The notes beneath the pieces were generated by a model. The model worked only from the letters and a program-made list of their open reading frames with translations. It did no database searches and was not told the origin of the DNA. From contig NZ_JAGYPE020000001.1 of NCBI RefSeq assembly GCF_018343545.2, positions 178,259 to 242,258 of the forward strand: a stretch of DNA of 64,000 nucleotides, read 5' to 3'. The DNA is from Neobacillus citreus (lineage in GTDB: Bacteria; Bacillota; Bacilli; Bacillales; Cytobacillaceae). Position 1 is the stretch's first letter, and each line of letters begins with the position of its first letter. Shown here in pieces: positions 43,667 to 53,782 of the stretch. A program made the translations under genes and the position numbers.

Positions 43667-45244
43667 TTACTTAATAACTACATCATCAATCATTAGGTAG
43701 TTTGAAGCGTTTAACCAATAGCCGCTTACATTTTTATTACTTACTGCTAAGTACTCGTAATTGCGGATTGGAATATAAACTGCATCGTCAATTTCTTTTT
43801 GCATAACTTCCTCATACAGTTTTAAGCGTGTTTTCTCATCAGTTTCTCTACGCGCATCTTCAATCAATTTGTCTACTTCAGGATTACTATAGTAGAAATG
43901 GTTCCCTGCAGGTCCTTGTGAAGAAGAATGGAATAAGTTGTATTGGTTATAATCTCCATCGCCAGTGGCATTTCCCCATCCGTTGATGACCATTTCATGT
44001 TGTCCCTTATTAAGAGTTTCAATAAATGCACCATATTCCATCACTTGAATCTTCACATTTACCCCAATCCCTTTTAACTGAGATTGAATAACTTCAGCCA
44101 TATTTATACGTTCTTTACGATCGCTGGTAACTAAGGTAATCTCTAACCCTTTTTCATAGCCTGCTTCTTTTAACAATTTTTTGGCTTCATTTAAATCATA
44201 ATCATACGGCTTTACCTTGTCGCTATAACCGAATACTTTAGGGCTCATGGCAACGTTAGCAAGAGTCCCCACATTATTATAAACACCTTTAATGATGGCT
44301 TCTCTTTCAATCGCATGGCTGATTGCTTTACGGACTCTTACATCATCAAATGGTTTTTTCTTTACGTTAAAGCCGAGGAATTCAACAGCAAGTCCTTCGG
44401 TGCGATAAAGCTCCATGGTATCTGAAGCTTCGATCCGTTCAATTTCAGTGACAGGGACTTGATCGTTGATATGCGCTTCGCCCGTTTCAATCATGGCTAG
44501 ACGAGTTGCATCTTCTGGAACAACTTTAAATACTACGCCATCGATATTTGGCTTTTTCCCCCAGTAATTTTCATTTTTCGTAAGTGAAATTTCTTGACCG
44601 CTTTTCCATTCTTTAAAAACAAATGGGCCAGTTCCAACTGGATGTTCAGCTAGTTTTTCTGGATTTTCAGCCAACGCTTTTGGACTAATGATGCTTCCTT
44701 CTTGGCTAGCTAATATAGATAGAAGTGGAGCATATGGATAGTCAAGCAAGAATTGAACGGTATAATCATCAACAATTTTTACTTCTTTAATCATGGCAAA
44801 TTTCGTACGCTGTGGCGATCCAGTTTTTGGATCTAATAAACGATCAAATGTCGCCTTCACAGCTTCTGCATTAAATGATGCTCCATCATGGAATTTAACA
44901 CCTTCTCTTAATTTAAATTCCCAAGTTGTATCATTTACGACCTTCCATTCTTTTGCTAACAGTGGTTGAATTTTAAAATCTTTGTCTGGTACAACCAGTC
45001 CCTGATATACCTTTTGATAAACAACATTAGCAGAAGGAATATCGGTTATAAAATGTGGGTCTAATTTCGTTGCATCAGAAAGACGAACTACAGTAAGAAT
45101 TCCACCTTTTTTAACTTCATCTTTCTTCCCAGCTGTTTCGTTGGTATTAACTGATTTTGTTGAACAAGCTTGAGCAAACAGCAGCATTAATCCTATTAAA
45201 ACAAATAGAATGCCATTTTTCATGGTGCGTCTTTTTTTCTCCAT
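43667..45244 (-). CDS. Peptide/opine-type ABC substrate-binding lipoprotein 1
   Basis: 525 residues, SBP family 5. Lipobox LMLLFAQAC then a Ser/Thr-rich linker. Core motifs: KLDPHF, WEFKLREGVKFHDGASFNAEAVKATFDRLLDP and VGTGPFVFKEWKSGQEI. Family 5 binds peptides, nickel, opines or other organic ligands; the ligand here is unknown. It shares an operon with amidohydrolases 2 and 1 and is divergent from the permease/ATPase genes. The ribosome site is AAAGGGG. Confidence 0.92.
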   Translation of the reverse strand: MEKKRRTMKNGILFVLIGLMLLFAQACSTKSVNTNETAGKKDEVKKGGILTVVRLSDATKLDPHFITDIPSANVVYQKVYQGLVVPDKDFKIQPLLAKEWKVVNDTTWEFKLREGVKFHDGASFNAEAVKATFDRLLDPKTGSPQRTKFAMIKEVKIVDDYTVQFLLDYPYAPLLSILASQEGSIISPKALAENPEKLAEHPVGTGPFVFKEWKSGQEISLTKNENYWGKKPNIDGVVFKVVPEDATRLAMIETGEAHINDQVPVTEIERIEASDTMELYRTEGLAVEFLGFNVKKKPFDDVRVRKAISHAIEREAIIKGVYNNVGTLANVAMSPKVFGYSDKVKPYDYDLNEAKKLLKEAGYEKGLEITLVTSDRKERINMAEVIQSQLKGIGVNVKIQVMEYGAFIETLNKGQHEMVINGWGNATGDGDYNQYNLFHSSSQGPAGNHFYYSNPEVDKLIEDARRETDEKTRLKLYEEVMQKEIDDAVYIPIRNYEYLAVSNKNVSGYWLNASNYLMIDDVVIK

Positions 45245-45352
45245 AACTCTTTCCCCTTTATGATGTTATTTAAATTCTGTATCTACGCTATATCCGTTTT
45301 TTCACCTGCCTCTAAATTTGCTTATCTGCATTATAGAAGATGATGATTTGAA

Positions 45353-45439
45353 ATATTTACAGAATATTTACTTAAATTTTAACTATTTTGACAAACAATT
45401 TAAAAAATATTTACTTTCGCTTAAATTTTGATAATTTTG
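45353..45439. repeat. Direct repeats in divergent SBP1/ABC promoter region
   Basis: ATATTTAC occurs at 45353, 45364 and 45407. A longer composite (ATATTTAC, then TTAAATTTT, then ATTTTG) is repeated at 45364-45390 and 45407-45439. Spacings of 11 and 43 bp place the copies on the same helix face. Probable binding sites of the AraC-type response regulator encoded downstream, by inference. Confidence 0.45.
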
Positions 45440-45537
45440 TACATATTCCACTTAAAAAAATTAGCTTTCATAAGGAGGAACATGACAACCAGAAACTACA
45501 GCATTCATTCAAATAAAATAATTAAGGAGGGTTTTGC

Positions 45538-46440
45538 ATGACACTTGAAGCAAAAACAAAACAAACAGTTGCAGTAACACAAACTATGAATCATCCAAAA
45601 GAATCTAAACTGAAAGATTTTCTTTCCATTTTAATGCAGAATAAAGCGGCAATGGTTGGTGCTATCATTATACTTTTCTATATAATAGTTGCACTCTTCG
45701 CACCATTACTTGCTCCTTATGATCCATACGAAATTAAATTGGAAAATAAATTAATACCTCCATCCCCAGATCATTGGATGGGAACAGATGATAAAGGAAG
45801 AGATATTTTAAGTCGGATTCTATTTGGATCAAGACTGTCAATGGGGATTGGAATCACCGCCGTAATCTTCGGTGCCTTTTTTGGTATTATTTTTGGACTT
45901 GTTGCGGGCTACTATGGAAAATGGATTGACTCTACGATTATGAGAATCATGGATATCCTGCTAGCTTTCCCTGGAATTTTACTAGCATTGGCAATCATCA
46001 GTGCACTTGGACCTGGCTTAACAAATGTAACCATTGCAGTAGGAGCATACTCGATTCCGTTATTTGCCCGAATTGTTCGCGGTTCGACTTTAGAAGTAAA
46101 GCGGCTTGAGTACATTGATGCCATCCGTTCGCTGGGAGCGAATGATATAACAATTATTTTTAAACATATATTACCGAATATCCTGTCACCTATCATTGTA
46201 CAAGGGACACTAAGACTAGCAACAGTCATTCTCTCAGCAGCTGGCCTATCCTTCCTTGGGCTTGGTGCCCAGCCTCCATCTCCAGAGTGGGGGACGATGC
46301 TAAGCAATGGAAGGGATTTCTTATTCTCAGCACCTTATATCGCTATTTTTCCAGGGCTGGCCATTTCCATACTAGTTTTAGGTTTTAATATTTTTGGTGA
46401 TGGATTACGAGATGCATTTGATCCAAGAATGAAGAAATAG
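45538..46440 (+). CDS. ABC transporter permease (DppC/OppC type)
   Basis: 300 residues, six helices. An N-terminal cytoplasmic leader precedes the DppC-type segment LAPYDPYEI ... HWMGTDDKGRDILSRILFGSRLS. The EAA loop is EYIDAIRSLGANDITIIFKHILPNI. It forms the channel with the next gene's product. The DppC-type gene precedes the DppB-type gene, the reverse of the common order. Start ATG at 45538 has GGAGG upstream. First gene of an eight-gene plus-strand run. Confidence 0.92.
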   Translation: MTLEAKTKQTVAVTQTMNHPKESKLKDFLSILMQNKAAMVGAIIILFYIIVALFAPLLAPYDPYEIKLENKLIPPSPDHWMGTDDKGRDILSRILFGSRLSMGIGITAVIFGAFFGIIFGLVAGYYGKWIDSTIMRIMDILLAFPGILLALAIISALGPGLTNVTIAVGAYSIPLFARIVRGSTLEVKRLEYIDAIRSLGANDITIIFKHILPNILSPIIVQGTLRLATVILSAAGLSFLGLGAQPPSPEWGTMLSNGRDFLFSAPYIAIFPGLAISILVLGFNIFGDGLRDAFDPRMKK

Positions 46441-46455
46441 GGAGGTTGACCAACG

Positions 46456-47376
46456 ATGTTAATGTTTATCTTACGCCGTTTAATGCAAACAATTCCTGTG
46501 GTTATTGGGGTAACGTTTGTAGTGTTCATTATTATGCAGCTTGTTCCGGGGGACCCCGCTGTATTGCTTGCTGGCGAAGGTGCTTCAAAAGATACCATTG
46601 AAGCCATTCGGGAGCAATTAGGGTTAAATAGACCACTATACGTACAGTATTTTGATTACTTGATGAACGTTTTTCGTGGTGATTTTGGAGTATCCCTTAA
46701 AAATAGCCAGCCTGTTCTAGAGGAAATATTGGTTAGATTACCAATAACTATGGAGCTTGCCTTATTCAGTATTATCATAACGATCGTTTTAGGGATGGCT
46801 GCTGGCATCATATCTGCAGTTAAACCATATTCCCTAACAGATACAACGGTTATGATTGTCGCTTTATTAGGGATTTCATTACCAAGCTTTTGGTTTGGTT
46901 TAATGATGATGTATTTCTTTTCTGTAAAATTGCAGATACTGCCAGTCGCCGGATGGGAAAGCATTCTTCACGTGATCCTTCCAGCTCTTACATTAGGTGC
47001 TGGCGGCGCAGCTATTGTTGCCCGAATGACGAGGTCAAGTATGCTTGAAGTTATTCGTCAGGATTATATTAGAACTGCTCGTGCTAAAGGTCTTCGTGAG
47101 CGAGTAATCGTATATAAGCATGCATTACGTAACGCATTAATTCCTGTAATCACCGTTGTTGGCCTACAGTTTGGCGCATTGCTTGGCGGAACCGTTTTAG
47201 TCGAGTCGATTTTCGCTATTAATGGATTAGGAAGGATGATCGTAGATTCTATCAGGATGCGCGATCTTCCAATGGTACAAGGAGGAGTATTAGTAGCCTC
47301 GCTAGTTTTCGTTATCGTGAATTTATGTGTTGATGTACTATATCGATTCTTTAATAAACGGATTGAACTAAATTAA
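46456..47376 (+). CDS. ABC transporter permease (DppB/OppB type)
   Basis: 306 residues, six helices. MLMFILRRLMQTIPVVIGVTF and LVPGDPAVLLAGEGA at the N-terminus, EAA loop DYIRTARAKGLRERVIVYKHALRNALIPV, and PLYVQYFDYLMNVFRGDFG are typical. It pairs with the preceding permease. GGGAGG precedes the start by 9 bases. Confidence 0.94.
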   Translation: MLMFILRRLMQTIPVVIGVTFVVFIIMQLVPGDPAVLLAGEGASKDTIEAIREQLGLNRPLYVQYFDYLMNVFRGDFGVSLKNSQPVLEEILVRLPITMELALFSIIITIVLGMAAGIISAVKPYSLTDTTVMIVALLGISLPSFWFGLMMMYFFSVKLQILPVAGWESILHVILPALTLGAGGAAIVARMTRSSMLEVIRQDYIRTARAKGLRERVIVYKHALRNALIPVITVVGLQFGALLGGTVLVESIFAINGLGRMIVDSIRMRDLPMVQGGVLVASLVFVIVNLCVDVLYRFFNKRIELN

Positions 47377-47392
47377 AAGGCGGTGAACGGTC

Positions 47393-48409
47393 ATGAATGC
47401 TGAAAACAGACCGATTTTAGAAGTGAAAGGTTTAAAAACACATTTCCACACGAAGCGTGGTGTCAGTAAAGCCGTTGACGGCATCGATTTTACACTAAGG
47501 AAGGGCGAAACATTAGGGATTGTAGGTGAATCCGGCTGTGGAAAAAGTATGACATCCCTTTCCATTCTTAGGTTAATCCCCTCCCCTCCCGGAAAAATTG
47601 CCGGTGGGCAGATTCTGTTTAAAGGTAAAGACTTAGTCTCCCTTTCAGAAGATGAAATGAGGAAAATTCGTGGAAATGAAATCTCGATGATTTTCCAGGA
47701 ACCGATGACCTCGTTAAACCCTGTCATCCCTGTTGGAGAACAAATCGCCGAAGCATTAAGACTCCATCAAAAGATGGGTAAAAAAGAGGCATGGGACAAG
47801 GCAGTAGAAATGCTGAAGTTAGTTGGTATACCCTCTCCTGAAAAAAGAGCAAAACAGGAACCTTTTCAATTAAGCGGCGGCATGAGGCAGCGTGTCATGA
47901 TTGCAATGGCACTAGCTTGTACTCCTGAGGTGTTAATTGCGGATGAACCGACAACAGCCTTGGATGTAACTATTCAGGCGCAAATCTTAGAATTGATAAA
48001 AGATTTACAAACAAAGCTCGGGATGGGCGTTATTATGATTACCCACGATTTGGGAGTTGTTGCTGAAACCTGTGATACAGTTGCCGTCATGTATGCCGGT
48101 AACATTGTAGAACATGCGCCAACTAATAAGATTTTTTCAGATCCAAAACATCCTTACACGCAAGGTTTAATAGCCTCATTACCTAAAATCCATGAGGATC
48201 AAGATGAATTGCGAACCATTGAAGGCAGTGTCCCAAGTCCCTATAATATGCCTCCTGGGTGCCGATTTGCATCCAGATGTCCCTTTAAACAGCCAATTTG
48301 CCATGAGCGTCTACCAGAACTGGCGGCACAGCCGGATGGTGTAAAGGTCCGTTGCTGGATGTATACCAGTCAATGGACAGAATTCCAACAACAGGAGGCT
48401 GTAAAATAA
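47393..48409 (+). CDS. ABC transporter ATPase (DppD/OppD type)
   Basis: 338 residues. Walker [14 protein letters not shown]-loop [12 protein letters not shown], signature [15 protein letters not shown], Walker [12 protein letters not shown], switch histidine ITHDLG. The C-terminal oligopeptide-type domain has [21 protein letters not shown], whose cysteines can bind an Fe-S cluster in this family. Its stop overlaps the next start by one base (TAATG). Confidence 0.94.
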   Translation: MNAENRPILEVKGLKTHFHTKRGVSKAVDGIDFTLRKGETLGIVGESGCGKSMTSLSILRLIPSPPGKIAGGQILFKGKDLVSLSEDEMRKIRGNEISMIFQEPMTSLNPVIPVGEQIAEALRLHQKMGKKEAWDKAVEMLKLVGIPSPEKRAKQEPFQLSGGMRQRVMIAMALACTPEVLIADEPTTALDVTIQAQILELIKDLQTKLGMGVIMITHDLGVVAETCDTVAVMYAGNIVEHAPTNKIFSDPKHPYTQGLIASLPKIHEDQDELRTIEGSVPSPYNMPPGCRFASRCPFKQPICHERLPELAAQPDGVKVRCWMYTSQWTEFQQQEAVK

Positions 48410-49404
48410 TGCAGGCACAAGCTGAGAAAAAACTATTATTACAAGTAGAAAATTTAAAGCAGTATTTTCCTGTCAAATCAGACTCCCTTTTTAAACCAAA
48501 GTCTTATGTAAAGGCAGTTGACGATGTTTCTTTCCATCTTTTTGAAGGTGAGACTTTAAGCATTGTCGGCGAATCCGGCTGCGGCAAATCTACCACCGGG
48601 CGGGCAATTTTAAGACTTGATGAACCTACAGATGGAAAGGTTTATTATTCAGGACAAAATATTTTGGATTTAAATAAAAAAGAAATGCGAAAGTTAAGAG
48701 GAGACCTGCAGGTAATTTTTCAAGATCCTTTCGCCTCTCTTAATCCAAGACAAACAGTAAAACAAATTTTGAATGAAGCGATGGCCATTCAAGAGGTCGT
48801 TCCAAAACCAAAAAGAATGGAAAGAATGTTAGAATTACTCGGGTATGTTGGTCTCCCGCCAGAAGCATTAGATCGATATCCTCATGAGTTCAGCGGCGGC
48901 CAACGTCAGAGGATTGGGATTGCCAGGGCACTGGCGGTGAATCCGAAATTAATCATTTGTGATGAAGCTGTCTCAGCTTTGGATGTATCGATTCAGGCAC
49001 AAATTCTTAACCTATTAAAAAAGCTGCAAAATCAGTTTCAGCTCACTTTTCTTTTCATCTCACACGATTTAAGTGTGGTACGGCACATTTCTGACCGAGT
49101 CATGGTGATGTATTTAGGTAAGGTAGTCGAGATTGCTGAGAAAAAGGCTTTGTTTGATTCACCGCTCCACCCTTATACCAAAGCATTATTATCATCAATT
49201 CCGGTACCTGACCCGGAGTTAAAAAGAGAGCGGGTCATATTAAAAGGTGATGTCCCCTCCCCTATTAACCCGCCAAGCGGATGCCGGTTCCATACACGTT
49301 GCCCGTTTGCAACAGAAAAGTGTAATAATGAGGAACCAGCCCTTAGAAAATTAGGGGAAAATCATTTTGTCAGCTGTCACTACGCCGAGGAACTTGCAAA
49401 ATAA
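48409..49404 (+). CDS. ABC transporter ATPase (DppF/OppF type)
   Basis: 331 residues. Walker [14 protein letters not shown], signature [15 protein letters not shown], Walker [13 protein letters not shown] and the C-terminal [20 protein letters not shown] segment. Start ATG at 48409 overlaps the preceding stop and has GGAGG 11 bases upstream. An in-frame ATG at 48352 lies inside the upstream gene. It completes a full importer (two permeases, two ATPases) that can serve both binding proteins of the locus. Confidence 0.94.
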   Translation: MQAQAEKKLLLQVENLKQYFPVKSDSLFKPKSYVKAVDDVSFHLFEGETLSIVGESGCGKSTTGRAILRLDEPTDGKVYYSGQNILDLNKKEMRKLRGDLQVIFQDPFASLNPRQTVKQILNEAMAIQEVVPKPKRMERMLELLGYVGLPPEALDRYPHEFSGGQRQRIGIARALAVNPKLIICDEAVSALDVSIQAQILNLLKKLQNQFQLTFLFISHDLSVVRHISDRVMVMYLGKVVEIAEKKALFDSPLHPYTKALLSSIPVPDPELKRERVILKGDVPSPINPPSGCRFHTRCPFATEKCNNEEPALRKLGENHFVSCHYAEELAK

Positions 49405-49502
49405 AAATATTTTCAAATAATAAAAAATATGTATAAAATATTATATTAAAAAAGGGAGTGAGTCATACTCCCTTTTCGACATGTAAAGGAGAATTACTTT
49501 AT

Positions 49503-50270
49503 ATGCTTTCGATGGATGCTTTCTCCCTTTATATTATGTTTTGTGTGCTAGCACCTTTATTAGGTGCATTCACACTGCTGTTTTTATTCATTTTCGAAAA
49601 ACGGATTGACCTTTTGGAAAAACAAACACGGGAAATTGCGTTGCAAAGAGAACTTCAAACTGCCCTATATAATCAATTAAACCAGGAAATACAGCCGCAT
49701 TTCCTTTTTAACACATTGAATTCCATATTAAGTTTGGCAAGGCTCGAACGTAAAACTGAATTAATACGTTCTATTGAAGCTCTTTCAAGGCTGCTTAAAT
49801 TTAAGTATCAAACGAATTCTCCCTTAATAACGATCAACGATGAAATGACTTATATTAAATATTACTTAGAAATTCAAAAGATAAGGTTTCGGGACAGACT
49901 CCATTATGAAATCGCTTTGGATCCTTCTGTTGGACAGGCCGTTATTATCCCCTTTTTAATCCAGACATTTGTGGAGAATGCATTTAAGCATTCATTTGAA
50001 AAATATGCAGGAGAAGCGTTCTTAAAAATAATTGTTGAGAAAAAAGAGAAGTATGTACATGTAACGGTATGGAACAGTTCCAGTGAAAAACATGAAGACC
50101 AGCCTCATAAGGGGGGGCTGGGGTTAGAAAATATCGCCAAAAGACTGGAGCTTTTATTTTCACCTGAACATACTTCTATTCAATTAACATCGTTAAATGA
50201 TAAAACCAACATTTTGGCTGTTTTTCCATTTGTAAATAAGAACGAAAATCAAGGAGATAAACGATTATGA
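49503..50270 (+). CDS. Minimal LytS/YesM-type histidine kinase
   Basis: About 255 residues. A single hydrophobic stretch (about 7-31), a short coiled coil, then the His_kinase domain with phosphoacceptor H66 in QEIQPHFLFNTLNSIL. HATPase motifs follow: TFVENAFKHSF and GGLGLENIAKRL. It has no extracellular sensor domain and lacks the HAMP of YesM and the 5TM domain of LytS, so it must sense through the membrane or a partner. Start ATG at 49503 has AAAGGAG, and the frame from 49458 is unsupported. It overlaps the regulator gene by four bases. Confidence 0.9.
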   Translation: MLSMDAFSLYIMFCVLAPLLGAFTLLFLFIFEKRIDLLEKQTREIALQRELQTALYNQLNQEIQPHFLFNTLNSILSLARLERKTELIRSIEALSRLLKFKYQTNSPLITINDEMTYIKYYLEIQKIRFRDRLHYEIALDPSVGQAVIIPFLIQTFVENAFKHSFEKYAGEAFLKIIVEKKEKYVHVTVWNSSSEKHEDQPHKGGLGLENIAKRLELLFSPEHTSIQLTSLNDKTNILAVFPFVNKNENQGDKRL

Positions 50271-50959
50271 ATATCATGTTAGTTGATGATGAGCCGCTAG
50301 AGTTAGAGCAGCTTGAATACTTAATCCAAAAAAGATTTCCAACATGGAAATTTTTCAAAGCACAAGATGCATCCCAGGCTGTTCAAATTCTGAAACAACA
50401 TGATATCATGCTTGCCTTTTTGGATATTCAGCTTCCGGGAAAATCAGGATTAGAATTAGCCGCGGAACTAACTCGTTCTCATAAAATGGATATCATTATG
50501 GTTACAGCTTTTCAAAATTTTGAATATGCTCAAACTTCTATACGACTTGGTGTTGTTGATTACATTACTAAGCCGGTTATTGAAGATGAATTACTTGAAG
50601 TGTTAAAAAGATACGAACGTATTGGACGTTACTCTGAACCAATCATGAACGCCCTGCAAATTATTCACCAAGAATATAGTGAGAAATTGACATTGAATTA
50701 TTTGGCTTCGAAAATTCATATAAATCCAGCTTATTTTAGCAGAAAATTTCATGAGGAAGTTGGGATGGGGTTTTCAGAATATTTAAATGACTATCGATTA
50801 AAGGAAGCTCAAAGAATGTTAATTGAAAATCCCGAACTAAGTATTAATACTATTTCAGACAGATGTGGATTTAACAGTCAGCATTATTTTAGTCAAATTT
50901 TTCGTAAAATAACTGGATATTCCCCACGTGACTACCGACTGAAGGAGACATTGCGTTGA
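50267..50959 (+). CDS. Response regulator with AraC-type DNA-binding domain
   Basis: 230 residues. Receiver: LVDDEP, phosphoacceptor D53 in AFLDIQLPGKSG, IMVTAFQNF, YITKPV. The C-terminal AraC domain has two helix-turn-helices: LTLNYLASKIHINPAYFSRKF and LSINTISDRCGFNSQHYFSQIF ... YSPRDYR. Shorter than YesN because the linker domain is missing. It shares ATGA with the kinase upstream and TTGA with the symporter gene downstream. Likely activator of the ABC and binding-protein promoters. Confidence 0.92.
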   Translation: MNIMLVDDEPLELEQLEYLIQKRFPTWKFFKAQDASQAVQILKQHDIMLAFLDIQLPGKSGLELAAELTRSHKMDIIMVTAFQNFEYAQTSIRLGVVDYITKPVIEDELLEVLKRYERIGRYSEPIMNALQIIHQEYSEKLTLNYLASKIHINPAYFSRKFHEEVGMGFSEYLNDYRLKEAQRMLIENPELSINTISDRCGFNSQHYFSQIFRKITGYSPRDYRLKETLR

Positions 50960-52257
50960 GTAGGAAGGATTATCAATTTTACATTAGTGGTGCTGTAAAA
51001 TTAGGAGTAAGCTTCGGAGTTGTCAGCTTATTGGCACGCTGGATTACCGGAAATACGATACTTTCTGCACCGGAAACACTAGTAAAATACGGAATCACCG
51101 GTGCCATCGGTTATTCGTTAATGGGGGCTCTTGCTCTCGTCTTATTTGGATTTTTAGCAAAAAAAATCCGAAAGAATTTTCCCAATGAACAAACGATTGG
51201 GGATGTGATGCGGCAAAAGCTGACTCCTAGCGGATATTGGTATATAATGTTTATTCTTTTGGTGACGAGCTTTTATTCGCTTTTTATTCAAGCAATGGGT
51301 GCAGGGATTCTCATACATATTATTTTCCCTATTCCCGTATTTATCGGGATGATACTGTTTATGGGCTTTTGTTTTTTTGTAGGTGGAGTAAGCGGAATGC
51401 AGAGAATTCATCAGTTTTCCGGCGTTAATGTGGCTTTGATATTTGGCGCAGTCCTCCTGATTCCTGTCTATTTTTATATTCAAGAAGGGGTCCATCCCGT
51501 ATATGACGGAATAAAGCTTTACCATCCCTATATTTTATACTTTAAAAATATGGATGCGATATGGTTTATATTTACCGCCCTTTTAATCTTCTTTGGACAG
51601 ATTATGATGGACCGTGCCACCTGGCAAAGAGTATTTATAATTCAAAAAGAAAAGGTAACAATGACCTTTTCTTTAGCGGGGGGGATCTGGGCAACCATCC
51701 CTCTAGCCTTATCATCTTTATTAATGATTATTATGTTCGGTAGAAGCTATAAGAATATATATTCGCTTTTGTTTGAATTAGTTGACAAAATTCAGTCCAC
51801 AATGCTGATTATATTATTTGTATTATTTTGCTTTAGCGCAATTTCTTCTGCGATAAATGCTGAATTGCACGCAACTACTACCTTGTTTGTAAAAAATGTG
51901 TTGGAATTGTTTCGGCCATTAACGAACCATGAAAGATGGAAATACTCCTATATTTTTTCTGGAATAGTTTGTGTTTGTTTGCTAGTAATTGTCAGTATTC
52001 TTACGCCGAATCCATTGAAATTATTGTTCTTTTTCGGAAATATTTATGCCTCGATAATTATTCCAATGCTGTACATCATTCTTAGCAGCAAACCCATTCC
52101 CATGGTCATACCATATTCCTCATTGATTGGAGCCGCGGGGGGCTTTTTATTCATTCCGTTCACCAATGACCTTAAAGCGGTTTGGATTAGCTTTGCGATA
52201 TCGGGTGTCATCTGTTTGTTTGTATACATTTTTAAAAAAGCACCTATAGAATCTTAG
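50956..52257 (+). CDS. Sodium:solute symporter-family (SSS) transporter
   Basis: 433 residues with 12-13 helices. The central GGVSGMQRIHQFSGVNV loop, the DRATWQRVFIIQKEK motif and SAINAELHATTTLFVKNV match conserved SSS positions. Shorter than usual for the family. It starts at TTG (50956) overlapping the regulator's TGA, so it is translated together with the two-component system. It may be a transporter for the inducer, a sensor for the kinase, or both. Confidence 0.82.
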   Translation: MSRKDYQFYISGAVKLGVSFGVVSLLARWITGNTILSAPETLVKYGITGAIGYSLMGALALVLFGFLAKKIRKNFPNEQTIGDVMRQKLTPSGYWYIMFILLVTSFYSLFIQAMGAGILIHIIFPIPVFIGMILFMGFCFFVGGVSGMQRIHQFSGVNVALIFGAVLLIPVYFYIQEGVHPVYDGIKLYHPYILYFKNMDAIWFIFTALLIFFGQIMMDRATWQRVFIIQKEKVTMTFSLAGGIWATIPLALSSLLMIIMFGRSYKNIYSLLFELVDKIQSTMLIILFVLFCFSAISSAINAELHATTTLFVKNVLELFRPLTNHERWKYSYIFSGIVCVCLLVIVSILTPNPLKLLFFFGNIYASIIIPMLYIILSSKPIPMVIPYSSLIGAAGGFLFIPFTNDLKAVWISFAISGVICLFVYIFKKAPIES

Positions 52258-52286
52258 GTATTTTACGACTTTTGGAGGGAGCAGCA

Positions 52287-53744
52287 TTGAGACAATCACA
52301 ATCCCTATTCGAAGATTTATCCATGTTAAGCCATGACCTATTACCAACACAACCTGAAGCAAGAACATGGAAAAAAGGACATTTTTTCTCTATTTGGATG
52401 GGGTCGGTCCATAACATCCCTTCTTATGTTACAATTGGCGGCTTCTTCGCGTTGGGTTTAACAATATGGCAGGTTTTTTTTATCATCATGATTTCATCTG
52501 TACTTCTTGCAGGTATGTTAGTTTTGAATGGTCATGCCGGTGCTAAGTATGGAATTCCGTTCTCTATTCTGCTTCGGTCAAGCTTTGGAGTTAGGGGAGC
52601 AGTTTTTCCGGGAGTGCTCAGAGGTATCATTGCCGCCATCATGTGGTTTGGACTGCAAACCTATGCCGGCAGTTTGGCCGTTTCCATATTAATTGGGGAA
52701 TTTTGGCCAGGTTTTTTTTCACTGGGAGGAAATTGGAGCTTTTTAGGGTTAAATTTAACCAATTTTCTTTCCTTTCTCCTCTTTTGGTTCATTAACGTCT
52801 TTTTTATTTTTGCCGGTATTGACTCATTAGGAAAACTAAATAAAATCATTTCTCCATTAGTTTTCGTTGTTTTTGGCGGAATGTCTGTTTGGGCGGTTAA
52901 CCTCGCCGGCGGGATTATTCCCATTTTGAACTATAGTCCAAAAGGAATTGAAGGAAGTCCCGTATTGATTTTCATTAGTTGCATTTCTGCAATATTGGCA
53001 ACCTGGGTTGCCCAAATTGTAAGTGTTTCCGATGTCACCAGATTTGCACGCTCGAATGGAGACCAGTCAATTGGGCAGATAGTGGGATTAATTCTTACCT
53101 ATTTTCTTTTTGCTATTGCGAGTATTACGATTATTATTGGTTCGGAAATTGCTTTCGGGGTTCCCATCTGGAATGTGTTAGAAGTGATAGACAAATTTGA
53201 TAGTACATTTGCCATCGCAATCTCCTTGTTGACGCTTTGCTTATCCACCATATCTGTCAATATTGTTGGGAATATTATTCCGGCAGGCTATCAGTTGGCC
53301 GCACTCTTCCCCAAAAAATTAGGCTTTAAATCTGGTGCTTTAATTAGCACCATTATCGGAATTCTAATCATGCCTTGGAAGCTGATGGAAGATTCAACGA
53401 GTATTTTTTCATTTTTAAATCTAGTTGGTGGCTTGTTAAGTCCTGTAATTGGGATTATGCTGGCTCATTATTTTTTTATAAGTAAGAAAAAAATTAATTT
53501 ACAAGACTTATATTCTTCAAGGCAAACTACAAAACCAGTGAATATTCCTGCATTATCTGCTACACTTTTAGCTGGGATTTTTAGTTTAATAGGGAATTTT
53601 CTCCCTATTCTAAAACCGCTTTATAGCATTTCTTGGTTTACAGGAATATTTTCAGCAGTCATATTATATCTATTTTTCAATTGGGTAAACTATCGGACAA
53701 TAAAAGCGGCAAAGTATTTTCCAGGAGCTGCAAAAAGGGGATGA
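52287..53744 (+). CDS. NCS1 transporter (allantoin/hydantoin PucI type)
   Basis: 485 residues, twelve helices. FSIWMGSVHNIPSYVTIGGF, GIPFSILLRSSFGVRGAVFPGVLRG and VSVSDVTRFARSNGDQ are the signature loops of the NCS1 family branch holding allantoin and hydantoin permeases. Substrate inferred as a small N-heterocycle or ureide. It starts at TTG (52287) spaced 7 bases from GGAGGG, and an earlier TTG at 52272 overlaps that site. Last gene of the plus-strand run, with a terminator overlapping its stop codon. Confidence 0.88.
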   Translation: MRQSQSLFEDLSMLSHDLLPTQPEARTWKKGHFFSIWMGSVHNIPSYVTIGGFFALGLTIWQVFFIIMISSVLLAGMLVLNGHAGAKYGIPFSILLRSSFGVRGAVFPGVLRGIIAAIMWFGLQTYAGSLAVSILIGEFWPGFFSLGGNWSFLGLNLTNFLSFLLFWFINVFFIFAGIDSLGKLNKIISPLVFVVFGGMSVWAVNLAGGIIPILNYSPKGIEGSPVLIFISCISAILATWVAQIVSVSDVTRFARSNGDQSIGQIVGLILTYFLFAIASITIIIGSEIAFGVPIWNVLEVIDKFDSTFAIAISLLTLCLSTISVNIVGNIIPAGYQLAALFPKKLGFKSGALISTIIGILIMPWKLMEDSTSIFSFLNLVGGLLSPVIGIMLAHYFFISKKKINLQDLYSSRQTTKPVNIPALSATLLAGIFSLIGNFLPILKPLYSISWFTGIFSAVILYLFFNWVNYRTIKAAKYFPGAAKRG

Positions 53745-53763
53745 CCGCGTCATCCCCTTTTTG
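53732..53763. terminator. Bidirectional intrinsic terminator
   Basis: Perfect stem AAAAAGGGGATGAC / GTCATCCCCTTTTT with a 3-base loop. It includes the TGA stop of the NCS1 gene and separates two convergent operons. Confidence 0.93.
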
Positions 53764-53782
53764 TTAGGTTTCATTTTGTGTT

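Noticed and set aside
45538-49404. Dedicated dipeptide (dpp) operon
   Set aside because: Subunit types match Dpp/Opp, but gene order is reversed and the neighbours are amidohydrolases, so a peptide substrate is not supported.
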